Assembly: GCF_037949285.1 (NCBI RefSeq) | Contig: NZ_CP149926.1 | Span: forward strand, 661,501-725,500 | Reading direction: 5' to 3' | DNA from: Thioclava sp. GXIMD4216 | Lineage (GTDB): Bacteria > Pseudomonadota > Alphaproteobacteria > Rhodobacterales > Rhodobacteraceae | DNA length: 64,000 bases | In this document: positions 7,974 to 15,434 of the stretch, piece after piece | Numbering within the stretch: position 1 is the first letter of the stretch | How the letters are laid out: every line of letters begins with the position of its first letter | Translations under genes and position numbers: made by a program | The notes under the pieces: generated by a model | What the model saw: the letters and a program-made list of their open reading frames with translations, nothing else | Told to the model about the DNA's origin: nothing | Databases searched by the model: none

Positions 7974-8513
7974 TCAGAGCGCTAGTTGCGCAGAGACAAA
8001 ATCAGCGCGTGATGCGATGTCGGTGCACGGCAGTTCCGTGATCTCATATCCGAGCGCGGTGTAGGTCTCCCGCATGACGGCGCAGGTCGCTTCGGCCTCG
8101 GTGCGGGTCTGCGTGCGTTCGGTGTCCTGTGTGAAGATCTCGTCCCAGTAGGGCGTCAGGAAGACGCGGGCGTTGTAACGGACTGCCTTGGCCGTAGCGG
8201 CGACGTGGGGCGCCACGGGGAGGCCGCAGAGGGTCAGGTAGCCCATTATGTCGGGAATGCCCCGGTCGAAGATCACGGGGCCTGAGAGTGCCTGTGCGTC
8301 CTCGTAGGCGCGGAGGTCGCGCTCAAGCATCCGTTCGGCATAGGCCATGCGGTCCGCCCAGGGGAGGGCGTCTCCGCCGCTCTGCATTTCCTCGCGAATG
8401 ACCGCGCGACCGGATTCGGGGATCGTATGAAAGCCGCGGCGGGAGAGCTCGGTGATCAGGCTGGTCTTGCCCGCACCAGGGCCGCCCGTCACGACGAAGA
8501 AATGGTCGCTCAT
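7974..8513 (-). CDS. AAA_28-type P-loop NTPase
   Basis: This is a 179-residue predicted ATPase or small-molecule kinase of the AAA_28 type. It starts with MSDHFF and carries Walker A GGPGAGKT at residues 10-17, then PESGRAVIREE and a FDRGIPD segment that resembles the acceptor region of nucleotide or sugar kinases. The ATG at 8513 is preceded by GAGGATGG. The protein is a single compact P-loop domain with no fused module. Members of this family are annotated only as predicted ATPases, and the substrate is unknown. It sits between the accessory region and the tRNA-Ala gene, and its GC-rich codon use matches the chromosome core, so I treat it as a core gene. Confidence 0.8.
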   Translation of the reverse strand: MSDHFFVVTGGPGAGKTSLITELSRRGFHTIPESGRAVIREEMQSGGDALPWADRMAYAERMLERDLRAYEDAQALSGPVIFDRGIPDIMGYLTLCGLPVAPHVAATAKAVRYNARVFLTPYWDEIFTQDTERTQTRTEAEATCAVMRETYTALGYEITELPCTDIASRADFVSAQLAL

Positions 8514-8683
8514 GGGCCATCCTCGGGTTTGACAGGGGAAGGGCTGCGCAGCGATCGACGCGCCGAAAGGTGCGGATCAAGGCAGCATGGATTTTCGTAG
8601 GGAAAACAGCACCGGTCTGCGCGGCAGAGGCAAATCCTCTGACAAGAAAGGCAGAACTATCTGGTGCTTTTCACAATGATATT

Positions 8684-8759
<76 letters not shown>

Positions 8760-9181
8760 GTCAGCAAATTGCTTTGCTTGAGCATCTCTTAGGGGGGAAT
8801 TCCGGTAGGAGCAAGAGAAAAAGATCGTCGATCTGCTTTTTAAATTGTACACAATGTACGACTGATTCTGCCTCTCGCAAAACTGCTCCCTGTAACTGAG
8901 AGTCTGCGTCAGTTCTGAAGGAGCAAATGTATGCAAAAAATCCGCATCACCTAGGTGCGGAGGATGTCTGTCGCGAACCGTAGCGCATTTGCGCGGCGCG
9001 CCTTGGCACTTTTCCATGTGACTGACGTGGAAGTCGCCCACGCATATGAGATACGGCGCTGTCCGTTCTTCTCTGATGAGCATCCTAAAGCTTGTGGTGG
9101 AAAACAATTCCCACTAAGTTCAAGGAACTTCCTCACACAGTGTAGCCGATCTTCACATAATTCCGAATTAGATCATATATT
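8760..9181. other. 422-base gap beside tRNA-Ala with operator-like inverted repeats
   Basis: No gene is seen. Two short perfect inverted repeats are present: GATCG-T-CGATC at 8823-8833 and GTACA-CAA-TGTAC at 8847-8859; the second resembles a small dimeric-repressor operator. The sequence is AT-richer than its neighbours. The tRNA-Ala promoter should lie in the left part, and the 3' end of the flagellar transcript in the right part. Confidence 0.4.
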
Positions 9182-9994
9182 TTAGAATCGCGCGGAAAAA
9201 CTCGATGCATTTTGAAGCAGTGTTAAGGCTATGGAACTTGAGCTTGTAGCGGTACTGCCATTCATTACTTGCTCTCGTAACAGGTAGTATTTTATGAGTT
9301 TTTCGACATTTTCACTGTCTGTGAACTGAGATACATCGTCAGAACCAAAAACCTGCTGCGCTTTCTGTTTATAAACGGTCAACTGTTGATCAACATCGAG
9401 AGAAGCAACGCTTTCTGGTAAACCCAAACCAGTCCGGACGACAGTTGCGAGAGCTTCATTGCCAATAATTGTGTACCATTTCGTATTCTCAGATCCGTCT
9501 TCTGCGGCTAACTCTGGGAGTTCACGCTGTACATTGAGAGCAAATCGATAAGTCTCATCACTATCGCCAACCGCCAACTCAAACTGGCGGTCCTCGTATT
9601 GCGTTAGGATTTCATCCGAGAAGCTACTCAGGGCTGTATTCGGAGGCGTAAAATCAAATCCGAATGCGCTTGCAAGGTCGGAATAGCGACTATCCGTTAG
9701 CTTATTGGCAAAAGCATCCTCGCTAATTGTGCCTTCTTCGAGAACTTTCTTGATAAAGAACTTGTTCTGAATATCATCATCAAGACCGAAAGCGCCAAGA
9801 GCAACCTTCAATAGCTTGTAGTCAGACACCAATTCTTCTGCGGAAGAAATATTTCCGATGTTTTCTCGGAAATATTCTTCATCACTTTGAACCGTCGCAG
9901 AGGCAGTAAAAGCTGCCTTCTGCGTCTCCATTGTCCGCGTCAAGACTTTCCAGCCTGCATAACCGCTTAATGGGACAATGGGTTGATAGGTCAT
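9182..9994 (-). CDS. DUF1217 family protein of the flagellar cluster
   Basis: This 270-residue protein belongs to the DUF1217 family, which in Rhodobacterales is repeatedly encoded next to flagellin regulators. The N-terminus reads MTYQPIVPLSGYAGWKVL; after it the chain is mainly helical, with a repeated pattern of short helices and acidic turns (residues 40-240). No signal peptide or membrane segment is visible. Its start overlaps the flbT stop by 4 bases (ATGA), so the two are translationally coupled and it is the last gene of the leftward flagellar operon. Its exact role is not established. Context suggests a part in flagellar assembly or export. Confidence 0.8.
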   Translation of the reverse strand: MTYQPIVPLSGYAGWKVLTRTMETQKAAFTASATVQSDEEYFRENIGNISSAEELVSDYKLLKVALGAFGLDDDIQNKFFIKKVLEEGTISEDAFANKLTDSRYSDLASAFGFDFTPPNTALSSFSDEILTQYEDRQFELAVGDSDETYRFALNVQRELPELAAEDGSENTKWYTIIGNEALATVVRTGLGLPESVASLDVDQQLTVYKQKAQQVFGSDDVSQFTDSENVEKLIKYYLLREQVMNGSTATSSSSIALTLLQNASSFSARF

Positions 9995-10395
9995 TGGCGT
10001 GCGGCGGCCAGAAGCCGCTCCTCCCTTGGAAGCAAGCTACGCAGCGCTTTAAGCGCTTGATAATGCTGTTCTTCAAGAACAGATTTCGTAGCGATTGCAA
10101 GTTGCGTACGACTGTCGTGATCCGTGAGGACCTGACTCAGTTGCTCAATACCTCGCAGAAGTTGCATTCTTGTTTCTTCCGGATTGTTATCTCCGGAGAG
10201 CACGAGCTGGGCAACATAGCACACACGCCGCACAGGCGTATTTGCCTCTTCGGGATGGATGGCATCGCGCAGGCGCAAAATGTTTGCATTGGGCGTCATA
10301 ATAGCCAGACGAGACCGTCGGTCACCATTTTCGATCACGGCACCGTTGATGAGGACACGCTCTTTGGGAGCGAGTTTTAGAACCAAACCACTCAC
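9991..10395 (-). CDS. flbT: FlbT, flagellin mRNA regulator
   Basis: This 134-residue protein matches FlbT, an alphaproteobacterial post-transcriptional regulator. In Caulobacter FlbT binds the 5' leader of flagellin mRNA and promotes its decay until the hook is complete. The family pattern is clear: the LVLKLAPKERVLINGAVIENG start, then the RLRDAIHPEEANTPVRR segment and a helical C-terminus. The start is a GTG at 10395 with GGAGG 8 bases upstream; it overlaps the flaF stop as GTGA, and flbT in turn overlaps the DUF1217 gene. Synthesis of the FlaF and FlbT pair is therefore coupled. Regulation of the flagellin gene just upstream is expected but not shown here. Confidence 0.93.
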   Translation of the reverse strand: MSGLVLKLAPKERVLINGAVIENGDRRSRLAIMTPNANILRLRDAIHPEEANTPVRRVCYVAQLVLSGDNNPEETRMQLLRGIEQLSQVLTDHDSRTQLAIATKSVLEEQHYQALKALRSLLPREERLLAAARQ

Positions 10396-10769
10396 TTAGC
10401 GCCTCCAGTCGGTCGAAGGCCACGCATGATGGCAGTGTTTATTTCGATGAGAGGGGCAACCGACGCCTTGCGCGCCAGAACCTTCGAGCTATGCGCATCG
10501 GTGAATTTTTGGAGGAAAAGAATCCGTGCACGCAGCAGGTCAGGCAAACCATTTCCTGAAGTTGCAACGTCTTCCGCAAGAATTTTCCAGAGCTTGCGGT
10601 TGCGATTAACCGCGTCAGCGAGATCCGGGAATTTTTCGAGCTCTTTGCCCAACACGCCGCGAAGACGGCTTGTTATGCGCGCGATGGCTTCGTATTCGAT
10701 ATCTCGGTCGGTACGAATAGCCTGATTTGGAGTGGAATAGGCCGTTTTGGCCTGAGCATAAGCGTTCAC
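10392..10769 (-). CDS. flaF: FlaF, flagellin biosynthesis regulator
   Basis: This 125-residue helical protein is FlaF, the partner of FlbT in alphaproteobacterial flagellin control; in Caulobacter it is needed for flagellin secretion and acts opposite to FlbT. I place the start at a GTG (10769), giving VNAYAQAKTAYST, because the family begins at this motif and AGGAAGG lies about 9 bases upstream; the open frame extends 22 codons further without such support. The motif DIEYEAIARITSRL is typical. It lies 89 bases downstream of the flagellin gene, after a stable stem-loop, and overlaps flbT. Confidence 0.92.
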   Translation of the reverse strand: MNAYAQAKTAYSTPNQAIRTDRDIEYEAIARITSRLRGVLGKELEKFPDLADAVNRNRKLWKILAEDVATSGNGLPDLLRARILFLQKFTDAHSSKVLARKASVAPLIEINTAIMRGLRPTGGAK

Positions 10770-10824
10770 GAGAAGCCCTTCCTGTGGCTGCAAGTTTAAA
10801 ACCCCGGCATTTTGCCAGGTGGTT

Positions 10825-10849
10825 GAGGGGCGCATATGCTGCGCCCCTC
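10825..10849 (-). other. stem-loop between flagellin and flaF
   Basis: A perfect 10-bp stem (GAGGGGCGCA/TGCGCCCCTC) with a 5-base loop lies just after the flagellin stop. No T-run follows it on the minus strand, so it more likely protects or processes the flagellin mRNA end than terminates it. Confidence 0.6.
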
Positions 10850-10858
10850 AGATGCTCA

Positions 10859-11746
10859 TTAACGGAACAGCGACAGGAGCTGTTGGGGCGCCTGATTGGC
10901 AATCGACAGAGCTTGCGTGCCCAGCTGCTGCTGAACCTGCAGAGCCTGCAGACGCGCAGAGGTCTCTTCCATATCGGCGTCGACGAGCGAACCGATCCCC
11001 GAGGTCACCGAGTCAGACAGCTTCGAGATGAAGTCTTTCTGATCGGTAATACGGGCAGACGATGCACCCAACTTAGCGGCTTCGGCCGTTGCGGTGTCGA
11101 TAAATGCCTCGATCATCGCCAACGACTCATCAGCTTTGGCCGAAGTCGTCACATCAATGTTAGCCAGCGTCACACCGGTAGCCGTGCCGACGGTAATACC
11201 ACTGGTCGTGAATTTATCGGTGAAATCCGCGGCTGAGACACTGATATTCGATGCCGTCACTTTACCGGTATTGTCGCGATCAAGCGATGACAGGACGGTG
11301 ATACCGTTGGTAGCAGAAGTACCGGTAGTTACCGTCGAGCTGTCGAGCAGGTTCGCACCGTTGAACTGCGAAGCACCAATGATCGAGGTGATCTGACTCT
11401 TCAGTTCTTCGACTTCGCTCGAGATCTTGTCATTATCGACATTCTCGCCGGTTGCCGAAACAACCTTCTCTTTGATCTCTTTGAGCTTTTCGACAATCTG
11501 CTCTGCCCCGGTGGAGGCAACAGCAACGGTCGATTCGCCAAGAGACAGGGAGTCTTCGATTGCGTTGTAGCCGGCAACATCCGACTCCATCACTTTCGAA
11601 ATTGCCCAAACGGACGCGTTATCTTTTGCCGAGTTGATATCCTTACCGGTCGAGATGGCCGACTGGGTATCATTCAGCGAGGAGTTGATCGACTTCAGGG
11701 TTTGAAGTGCAACCATTGCGCCATTGTTGGTCAGAATGCTGGACAT
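10859..11746 (-). CDS. fliC: flagellin
   Basis: This 295-residue protein is the flagellar filament subunit, exported through the flagellar type III apparatus and polymerised at the tip. Both conserved coiled-coil ends are present: the N-terminal D0/D1 region with MSSILTNNGAMVALQTL and AISTGKDINSAKDNASVW, and the C-terminal region ending in IANQAPQQLLSLFR. The variable central part, about residues 130-210, is short and rich in Thr, Val and Ser, so the filament should have a small outer domain. GAGGACC precedes the ATG. Transcription probably starts in the 225-base gap upstream; flaF and flbT follow and probably control this mRNA. Confidence 0.96.
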   Translation of the reverse strand: MSSILTNNGAMVALQTLKSINSSLNDTQSAISTGKDINSAKDNASVWAISKVMESDVAGYNAIEDSLSLGESTVAVASTGAEQIVEKLKEIKEKVVSATGENVDNDKISSEVEELKSQITSIIGASQFNGANLLDSSTVTTGTSATNGITVLSSLDRDNTGKVTASNISVSAADFTDKFTTSGITVGTATGVTLANIDVTTSAKADESLAMIEAFIDTATAEAAKLGASSARITDQKDFISKLSDSVTSGIGSLVDADMEETSARLQALQVQQQLGTQALSIANQAPQQLLSLFR

Positions 11747-11907
11747 AGTTTTGGGTCCTCAGATATGTGCGCTTTTGCGCGAAGGTGTCTATAAACCGCC
11801 CGACATCTTGTCGGAGCGAGTGCACAGGTCCTTCTGACACATGCGTCCCGGTTCCCGGAGCGCGCCACCCATTCACTGGATGCAGGGGCATATTTGCACT
11901 ATCTCCC

Positions 11908-11922
11908 CTAACGAAATGCTAA
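11908..11922. promoter_or_regulatory. candidate CtrA-like box upstream of flagellin
   Basis: CTAA-N7-CTAA (read on the other strand TTAG-N7-TTAG) resembles the alphaproteobacterial CtrA box TTAA-N7-TTAA with one change in each half. It lies about 160 bases upstream of the flagellin ATG. This is pattern matching only; a degenerate site of this kind can arise by chance. Confidence 0.3.
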
Positions 11923-11942
11923 GGCCGGCACTGTGGCCGGCC
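11923..11942 (-). terminator. hairpin downstream of the flgN-like gene
   Basis: A 7-bp GC stem (GGCCGGC/GCCGGCC) with a 6-base loop lies 30 bases after the stop of the flgN-like gene. The bases after it on the minus strand are TTAGCATTTCG, a weak T-tract, so it could act as a terminator or attenuator in front of the flagellin promoter. Confidence 0.4.
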
Positions 11943-11971
11943 CTAGATAGATTGCATTTGATTAAAATGGT

Positions 11972-12316
11972 TTACGCGCGCTTCTCTATAGATCCCTGCG
12001 TGCCAACAATCCTCTGCGGACGACCAGATTTATCGTAGCTTCCGAAACTATGCGCCGCTTTCTGGATCGCCGAGAGACGAATCTGCGCGGCCCGTATCCC
12101 TTTCAGTGCCGCCGACAGCAGGCGCTGATTCTGCCGCGACATCTCATGTGCACGCCGCAGTTTTTGCGCTGGAATATCTTTCACCTGTAGCAGGAGCGAT
12201 TCTTTGCGCGCGGCGATATCCGCCATCGCATCAAATTCTGCCTTCCGGATTACGTCACGCTCGATTCGCAGAAGATCAATCAGCTCTTCAATCACGGCAT
12301 CATCTTTCTCAGCCAT
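11972..12316 (-). CDS. FlgN-like flagellar export chaperone
   Basis: This 114-residue, fully helical protein has the size and shape of FlgN, the chaperone that keeps hook-associated proteins unfolded for export. The first 85 residues form a heptad-rich coiled coil (IEELIDLLRIERDVI, then RRAHEMSRQNQRLL), and the tail has SFGSYDKSGRP, close to the YxxxG motif seen at the C-terminus of FlgN proteins. Its ATG overlaps the end of the FlgJ-like gene by 8 bases. The call rests on length, coiled coil, tail motif and flagellar context; sequence similarity in this family is low. Confidence 0.65.
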   Translation of the reverse strand: MAEKDDAVIEELIDLLRIERDVIRKAEFDAMADIAARKESLLLQVKDIPAQKLRRAHEMSRQNQRLLSAALKGIRAAQIRLSAIQKAAHSFGSYDKSGRPQRIVGTQGSIEKRA

Positions 12317-12614
12317 TCTGGGCCCTCTTCAGCATTGCATTGAAAATTGTTTCGGCAAGGCCGATTCCACCAGCCTTCGCCATCTCCTTGGCTTGTTCTT
12401 CCCGCAGGAAAGACGAGAATTGTTCTTCACCGACTCCCCCTGAAAATTCAGACTTATTTTCGCCCAGGCCGGTATATTTCAGCATTTCGGACAAAAAGCT
12501 CGCTTCCAGCGCCTGCGCCGTTTTGTGCATCTTCTCTTGTGTTTCAGCACTGACCGCACGGGGCGTCTGGGAACTCTCTATAGAGAGGGGCAATCCTGTC
12601 TGTGTGACTTGCAT
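12309..12614 (-). CDS. FlgJ-type rod-binding protein (N-terminal domain only)
   Basis: This 101-residue protein matches the rod-binding domain found at the N-terminus of FlgJ: LEASFLSEMLKYTGLGE, followed by a small Gly/Ser loop and FLREEQAKEMAKAGGIGLAETIF. It helps rod proteins assemble in the periplasm. The muramidase domain fused to it in enterobacteria is absent, as is normal in alphaproteobacteria. The ATG at 12614 has GCGGAG about 7 bases upstream; an in-frame GTG at 12639-12641 is an alternative that would add 9 residues. It is the first gene of the leftward flagellar arm, divergent from fliK. Confidence 0.8.
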   Translation of the reverse strand: MQVTQTGLPLSIESSQTPRAVSAETQEKMHKTAQALEASFLSEMLKYTGLGENKSEFSGGVGEEQFSSFLREEQAKEMAKAGGIGLAETIFNAMLKRAQNG

Positions 12615-12660
12615 GGGATTCTCCGCATCATTCGCATTCACCCCTTTTTGCCAGCTTGCG

Positions 12661-12676
12661 GTAAAGAAGCGGTAAC
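12661..12676. promoter_or_regulatory. candidate CtrA-like box in the divergent flgJ-fliK promoter
   Basis: GTAA-N7-GTAAC at 12661-12676 resembles the CtrA consensus TTAA-N7-TTAAC with the first base changed in each half. It lies between two divergent flagellar genes, where a CtrA site would be expected in this order. Support is by pattern and position only. Confidence 0.35.
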
Positions 12677-12724
12677 CTCATTGAGGCAATATGCAGATCA
12701 TCATAGGCAGAAGTCTTGAGGATC

Positions 12725-14752
12725 ATGACCAGTTTTGACTCATTAGCAGCGCAGTTCCCCTTTGCAGCAAAGGGACAAGCAGCTGGCACCGATTCGGCCC
12801 AGGCCGCAAAGACAGAAGGCGGCTCCGAGTTTTTCGCAGAATTTTCAGCATATGCCCAAGGTGGCGGTGCTCCGGCAGAGGCCGCAGGGGCGCGTGCAAA
12901 AGATATGACCACTCTAGCGCAAGGCAAAAGTCAAAGCGCGGATGGCACCGTGACTGCGGTCAGAACCGATGTCCAGCCAATGTTGCGCGATGCCTCCGAG
13001 CCTTCTGCGCAAGTGCTGCCCGAACCAAAGACAGAGATTGCAGAACCGGCCTCTTCTGCTCTTCCCGCTCAGGCGGAAGATGCGGCAGATACGGACGCTT
13101 TGGAAGCCGCGCCGTCCGGTGACGTGATTGCCCCCGCGCCCGTTCTGCAAGTCAAACAGGCGGCACCTTCCAAGACATTTAATGCGGAAAATGACCCTGA
13201 TCCAAAGGGGGCAGAGCCGCAGAAAGCCGCATCTCTGACCACGCAGAGTGATCTGGTCGCGTCCGAGCAAACGATGTCCATGCTGGGCTCAGTTTCAGGG
13301 GCGGACCAACAACCTGCCAATGCGTTTGGGGACGACGATAGGGCAGTCGCTCTGACGCAGCCAGAGAGCGCTCCGCTCCAGAATATGTCCGTTCCCCATC
13401 ACGAAAAGCAGGCGACGATTGCCGCGTCAGATAGCACTGATGTGCGCCAAGCTCCTGCGCAGAGTGCGAATGATCCTGCCTCTGGGGGGCGCGCGCGACT
13501 TTCGGACGTTAAAGCCGCGTCCGAGACCGTGCCCTTCGCTGCTATGCAAGGAGAGGATATGCAGGAAGCATCTCGAACCGCAGCCGCGTTCCCACGACAC
13601 GCGACCGAGGCTTCGCATATCTCGCAATCTGCAGCCTCTTTGTCTGTTATGTCGAGCCCGGCCCAGGCTACGTCGCAACTCGCTACGGCTCAAAATCCGC
13701 AGGACGGCAGCGTCGCCCTTCCCGATGGGATGACCCTTTTGGAGGTGCCGGAACGTATCGAGCTTGCGCAGGTGCCCTCGACAGGAACAGACCAGGCAGC
13801 ACCCGAGGGGGAGGTGAAGATCAAATCCGGTGCTCCGATGCGGACAGCCGGCCCCGCTACCGCGCCGCAGGTCGCGTTAGAGGCTGCGCAAGCGACGGGC
13901 GATTCGCAGGCGGTAGGCGATATCGATGCTCGCACGGCAGATCTGACGCCGCAGGCACAGGCCAGCACAGCCGCCGTTACGCAGCCGTCGCTTGCCATGC
14001 AAACCGCGGCTCACGTGCAGATGGGGGCCGAAAAATATGTTACGGCCCGGAAGGAGATCCGCGAGCAAACCCATGCCGACAGTGTGCAGACATCAATGAC
14101 GACCGGCGCGCCGGCAACCGTCAAACCTGAAACCGCCTTCGCGGTCACCAGCGCCTCGGCCGCCACGGCCGCGCCACCGGCAAGTCTGCAAAATGCAGCG
14201 GCAGAGATGCAGGTGATCTCGCCAGAGGGGGCTGAGGCGACGGAAGACGAGCAACTGCGCTTCACCCTGTCCGCCACCAGTACGCCCCATCTGGCGTCGG
14301 GTCCCGCAACCGCACAACCTGCATTACAGCAAGCCACGGCGCACAACATTTCGCAGCAACTCACCCGCGCATTGAGCAATAGTTCGGACGATTCGGTCGA
14401 GCTCACTCTTGCGCCTGAAGAGCTGGGGAAAGTACGCATGGTCCTGCATCATAGCGATCAGGGCATGTCCGTCATGATCTATGCAGACCGGCCCGAGACC
14501 CTCGATCTGATGCGACGCAATGCCGATATGCTCAGCCGCGACCTGCGGGAGCTTGGCTATACCGATGTAAATCTGAATTTTACCGATCAGGGGCAGGGTG
14601 GGAAAAACTCCCAAGAACTTGCCGAGCAAGTCGACCGTATCCGTGCTGAACGCGGGACACAGACAGCGTTCACGATGGGACCTGTTTCAAACGATCTTAA
14701 TCCCTCACGCACCTCCGGCTCGTTGCTGGGGGGGCTGGATCTCAGAATGTGA
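12725..14752 (+). CDS. fliK: FliK, flagellar hook-length control protein
   Basis: This 675-residue protein is the secreted molecular ruler that sets hook length and switches export from hook to filament subunits. The first 550 residues are low-complexity and rich in Ala, Gln, Glu, Ser and Thr, as expected of an unfolded ruler. The conserved C-terminal domain, about 550-640, carries ELTLAPEELGKVRMVLHH and RRNADMLSRDLRELGY, the FliK/YscP switch domain. The ATG at 12725 has TTGAGG 4-9 bases upstream and is preferred over an in-frame TTG at 12716. flgD follows after 13 bases in the same operon. The ruler is long compared with the roughly 400 residues of enteric FliK. Confidence 0.9.
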   Translation: MTSFDSLAAQFPFAAKGQAAGTDSAQAAKTEGGSEFFAEFSAYAQGGGAPAEAAGARAKDMTTLAQGKSQSADGTVTAVRTDVQPMLRDASEPSAQVLPEPKTEIAEPASSALPAQAEDAADTDALEAAPSGDVIAPAPVLQVKQAAPSKTFNAENDPDPKGAEPQKAASLTTQSDLVASEQTMSMLGSVSGADQQPANAFGDDDRAVALTQPESAPLQNMSVPHHEKQATIAASDSTDVRQAPAQSANDPASGGRARLSDVKAASETVPFAAMQGEDMQEASRTAAAFPRHATEASHISQSAASLSVMSSPAQATSQLATAQNPQDGSVALPDGMTLLEVPERIELAQVPSTGTDQAAPEGEVKIKSGAPMRTAGPATAPQVALEAAQATGDSQAVGDIDARTADLTPQAQASTAAVTQPSLAMQTAAHVQMGAEKYVTARKEIREQTHADSVQTSMTTGAPATVKPETAFAVTSASAATAAPPASLQNAAAEMQVISPEGAEATEDEQLRFTLSATSTPHLASGPATAQPALQQATAHNISQQLTRALSNSSDDSVELTLAPEELGKVRMVLHHSDQGMSVMIYADRPETLDLMRRNADMLSRDLRELGYTDVNLNFTDQGQGGKNSQELAEQVDRIRAERGTQTAFTMGPVSNDLNPSRTSGSLLGGLDLRM

Positions 14753-14765
14753 CAGAGGATTTTTC

Positions 14766-15434
14766 ATGACAACCGTAACAAGCGCGACGTCCTCGACAAC
14801 GTCGACAAGCAGTTCGACCACGGCGAGCGCGGATACATTTGCAAGCACGGACTATCAGACATTTCTTGAAATGCTCACGGTCCAGATGCAGAACCAAGAT
14901 CCGCTTAACCCGATGGACAGTACAGATTATGCTGTGCAACTCGCCACCTTCTCGGGGGTAGAGCAGCAGGTTCAGACCAATCAGTTGCTGGAAACGATTG
15001 CCGGTTCGATCGGACAGATGGGCATTTCCGAACTGGCCAATTGGGTGGGTATGGACGGCAAGACGGAAGAGCCTGTCTATTATTACGGCAACTCGGTGGT
15101 TGTCGAAACCGATCCGGCAAGCGGTGCGGATTCTGCGGTGCTGACGGTGAAAGACAGCTATGGAAACACCGTCTATAGCGGTGCCGTCGATATCACCAAT
15201 GACTTTGTAGAATGGGACGGCACGCAATCGGATGGCACAACGGCCGCATATGGCAATTATAGCTTCCAACTGAAAAGCTATTCCGGCAGCGATCTGATCG
15301 CGACCGAAACGGCTCCGGCTTATGGGCGGATTGTCGAGGCCCGCGTCACCGATAGCGGCACGGAACTGGTCATGGCCTCTGGCGCAACGGTTTCCAGTTC
15401 CGATATCACCGGCCTCCGGACGCCATCCAGCTGA
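14766..15434 (+). CDS. flgD: FlgD, hook-cap assembly protein
   Basis: This 222-residue protein is the scaffold that caps the growing hook and is discarded afterwards. The N-terminal 35 residues are a Ser/Thr-rich unfolded tail, followed by the hallmark TFLEMLTVQMQNQDPLNPMDSTDY motif region (about residues 38-60) and then FlgD Ig-like and tudor-like domains with DGTTAAYGNYSF. AGAGGA precedes the ATG. It is cotranscribed with fliK. Its TGA stop forms half of a TGATCA palindrome whose other half is the stop of the convergent ubiB gene, leaving no gap and no terminator between them. Confidence 0.92.
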   Translation: MTTVTSATSSTTSTSSSTTASADTFASTDYQTFLEMLTVQMQNQDPLNPMDSTDYAVQLATFSGVEQQVQTNQLLETIAGSIGQMGISELANWVGMDGKTEEPVYYYGNSVVVETDPASGADSAVLTVKDSYGNTVYSGAVDITNDFVEWDGTQSDGTTAAYGNYSFQLKSYSGSDLIATETAPAYGRIVEARVTDSGTELVMASGATVSSSDITGLRTPSS

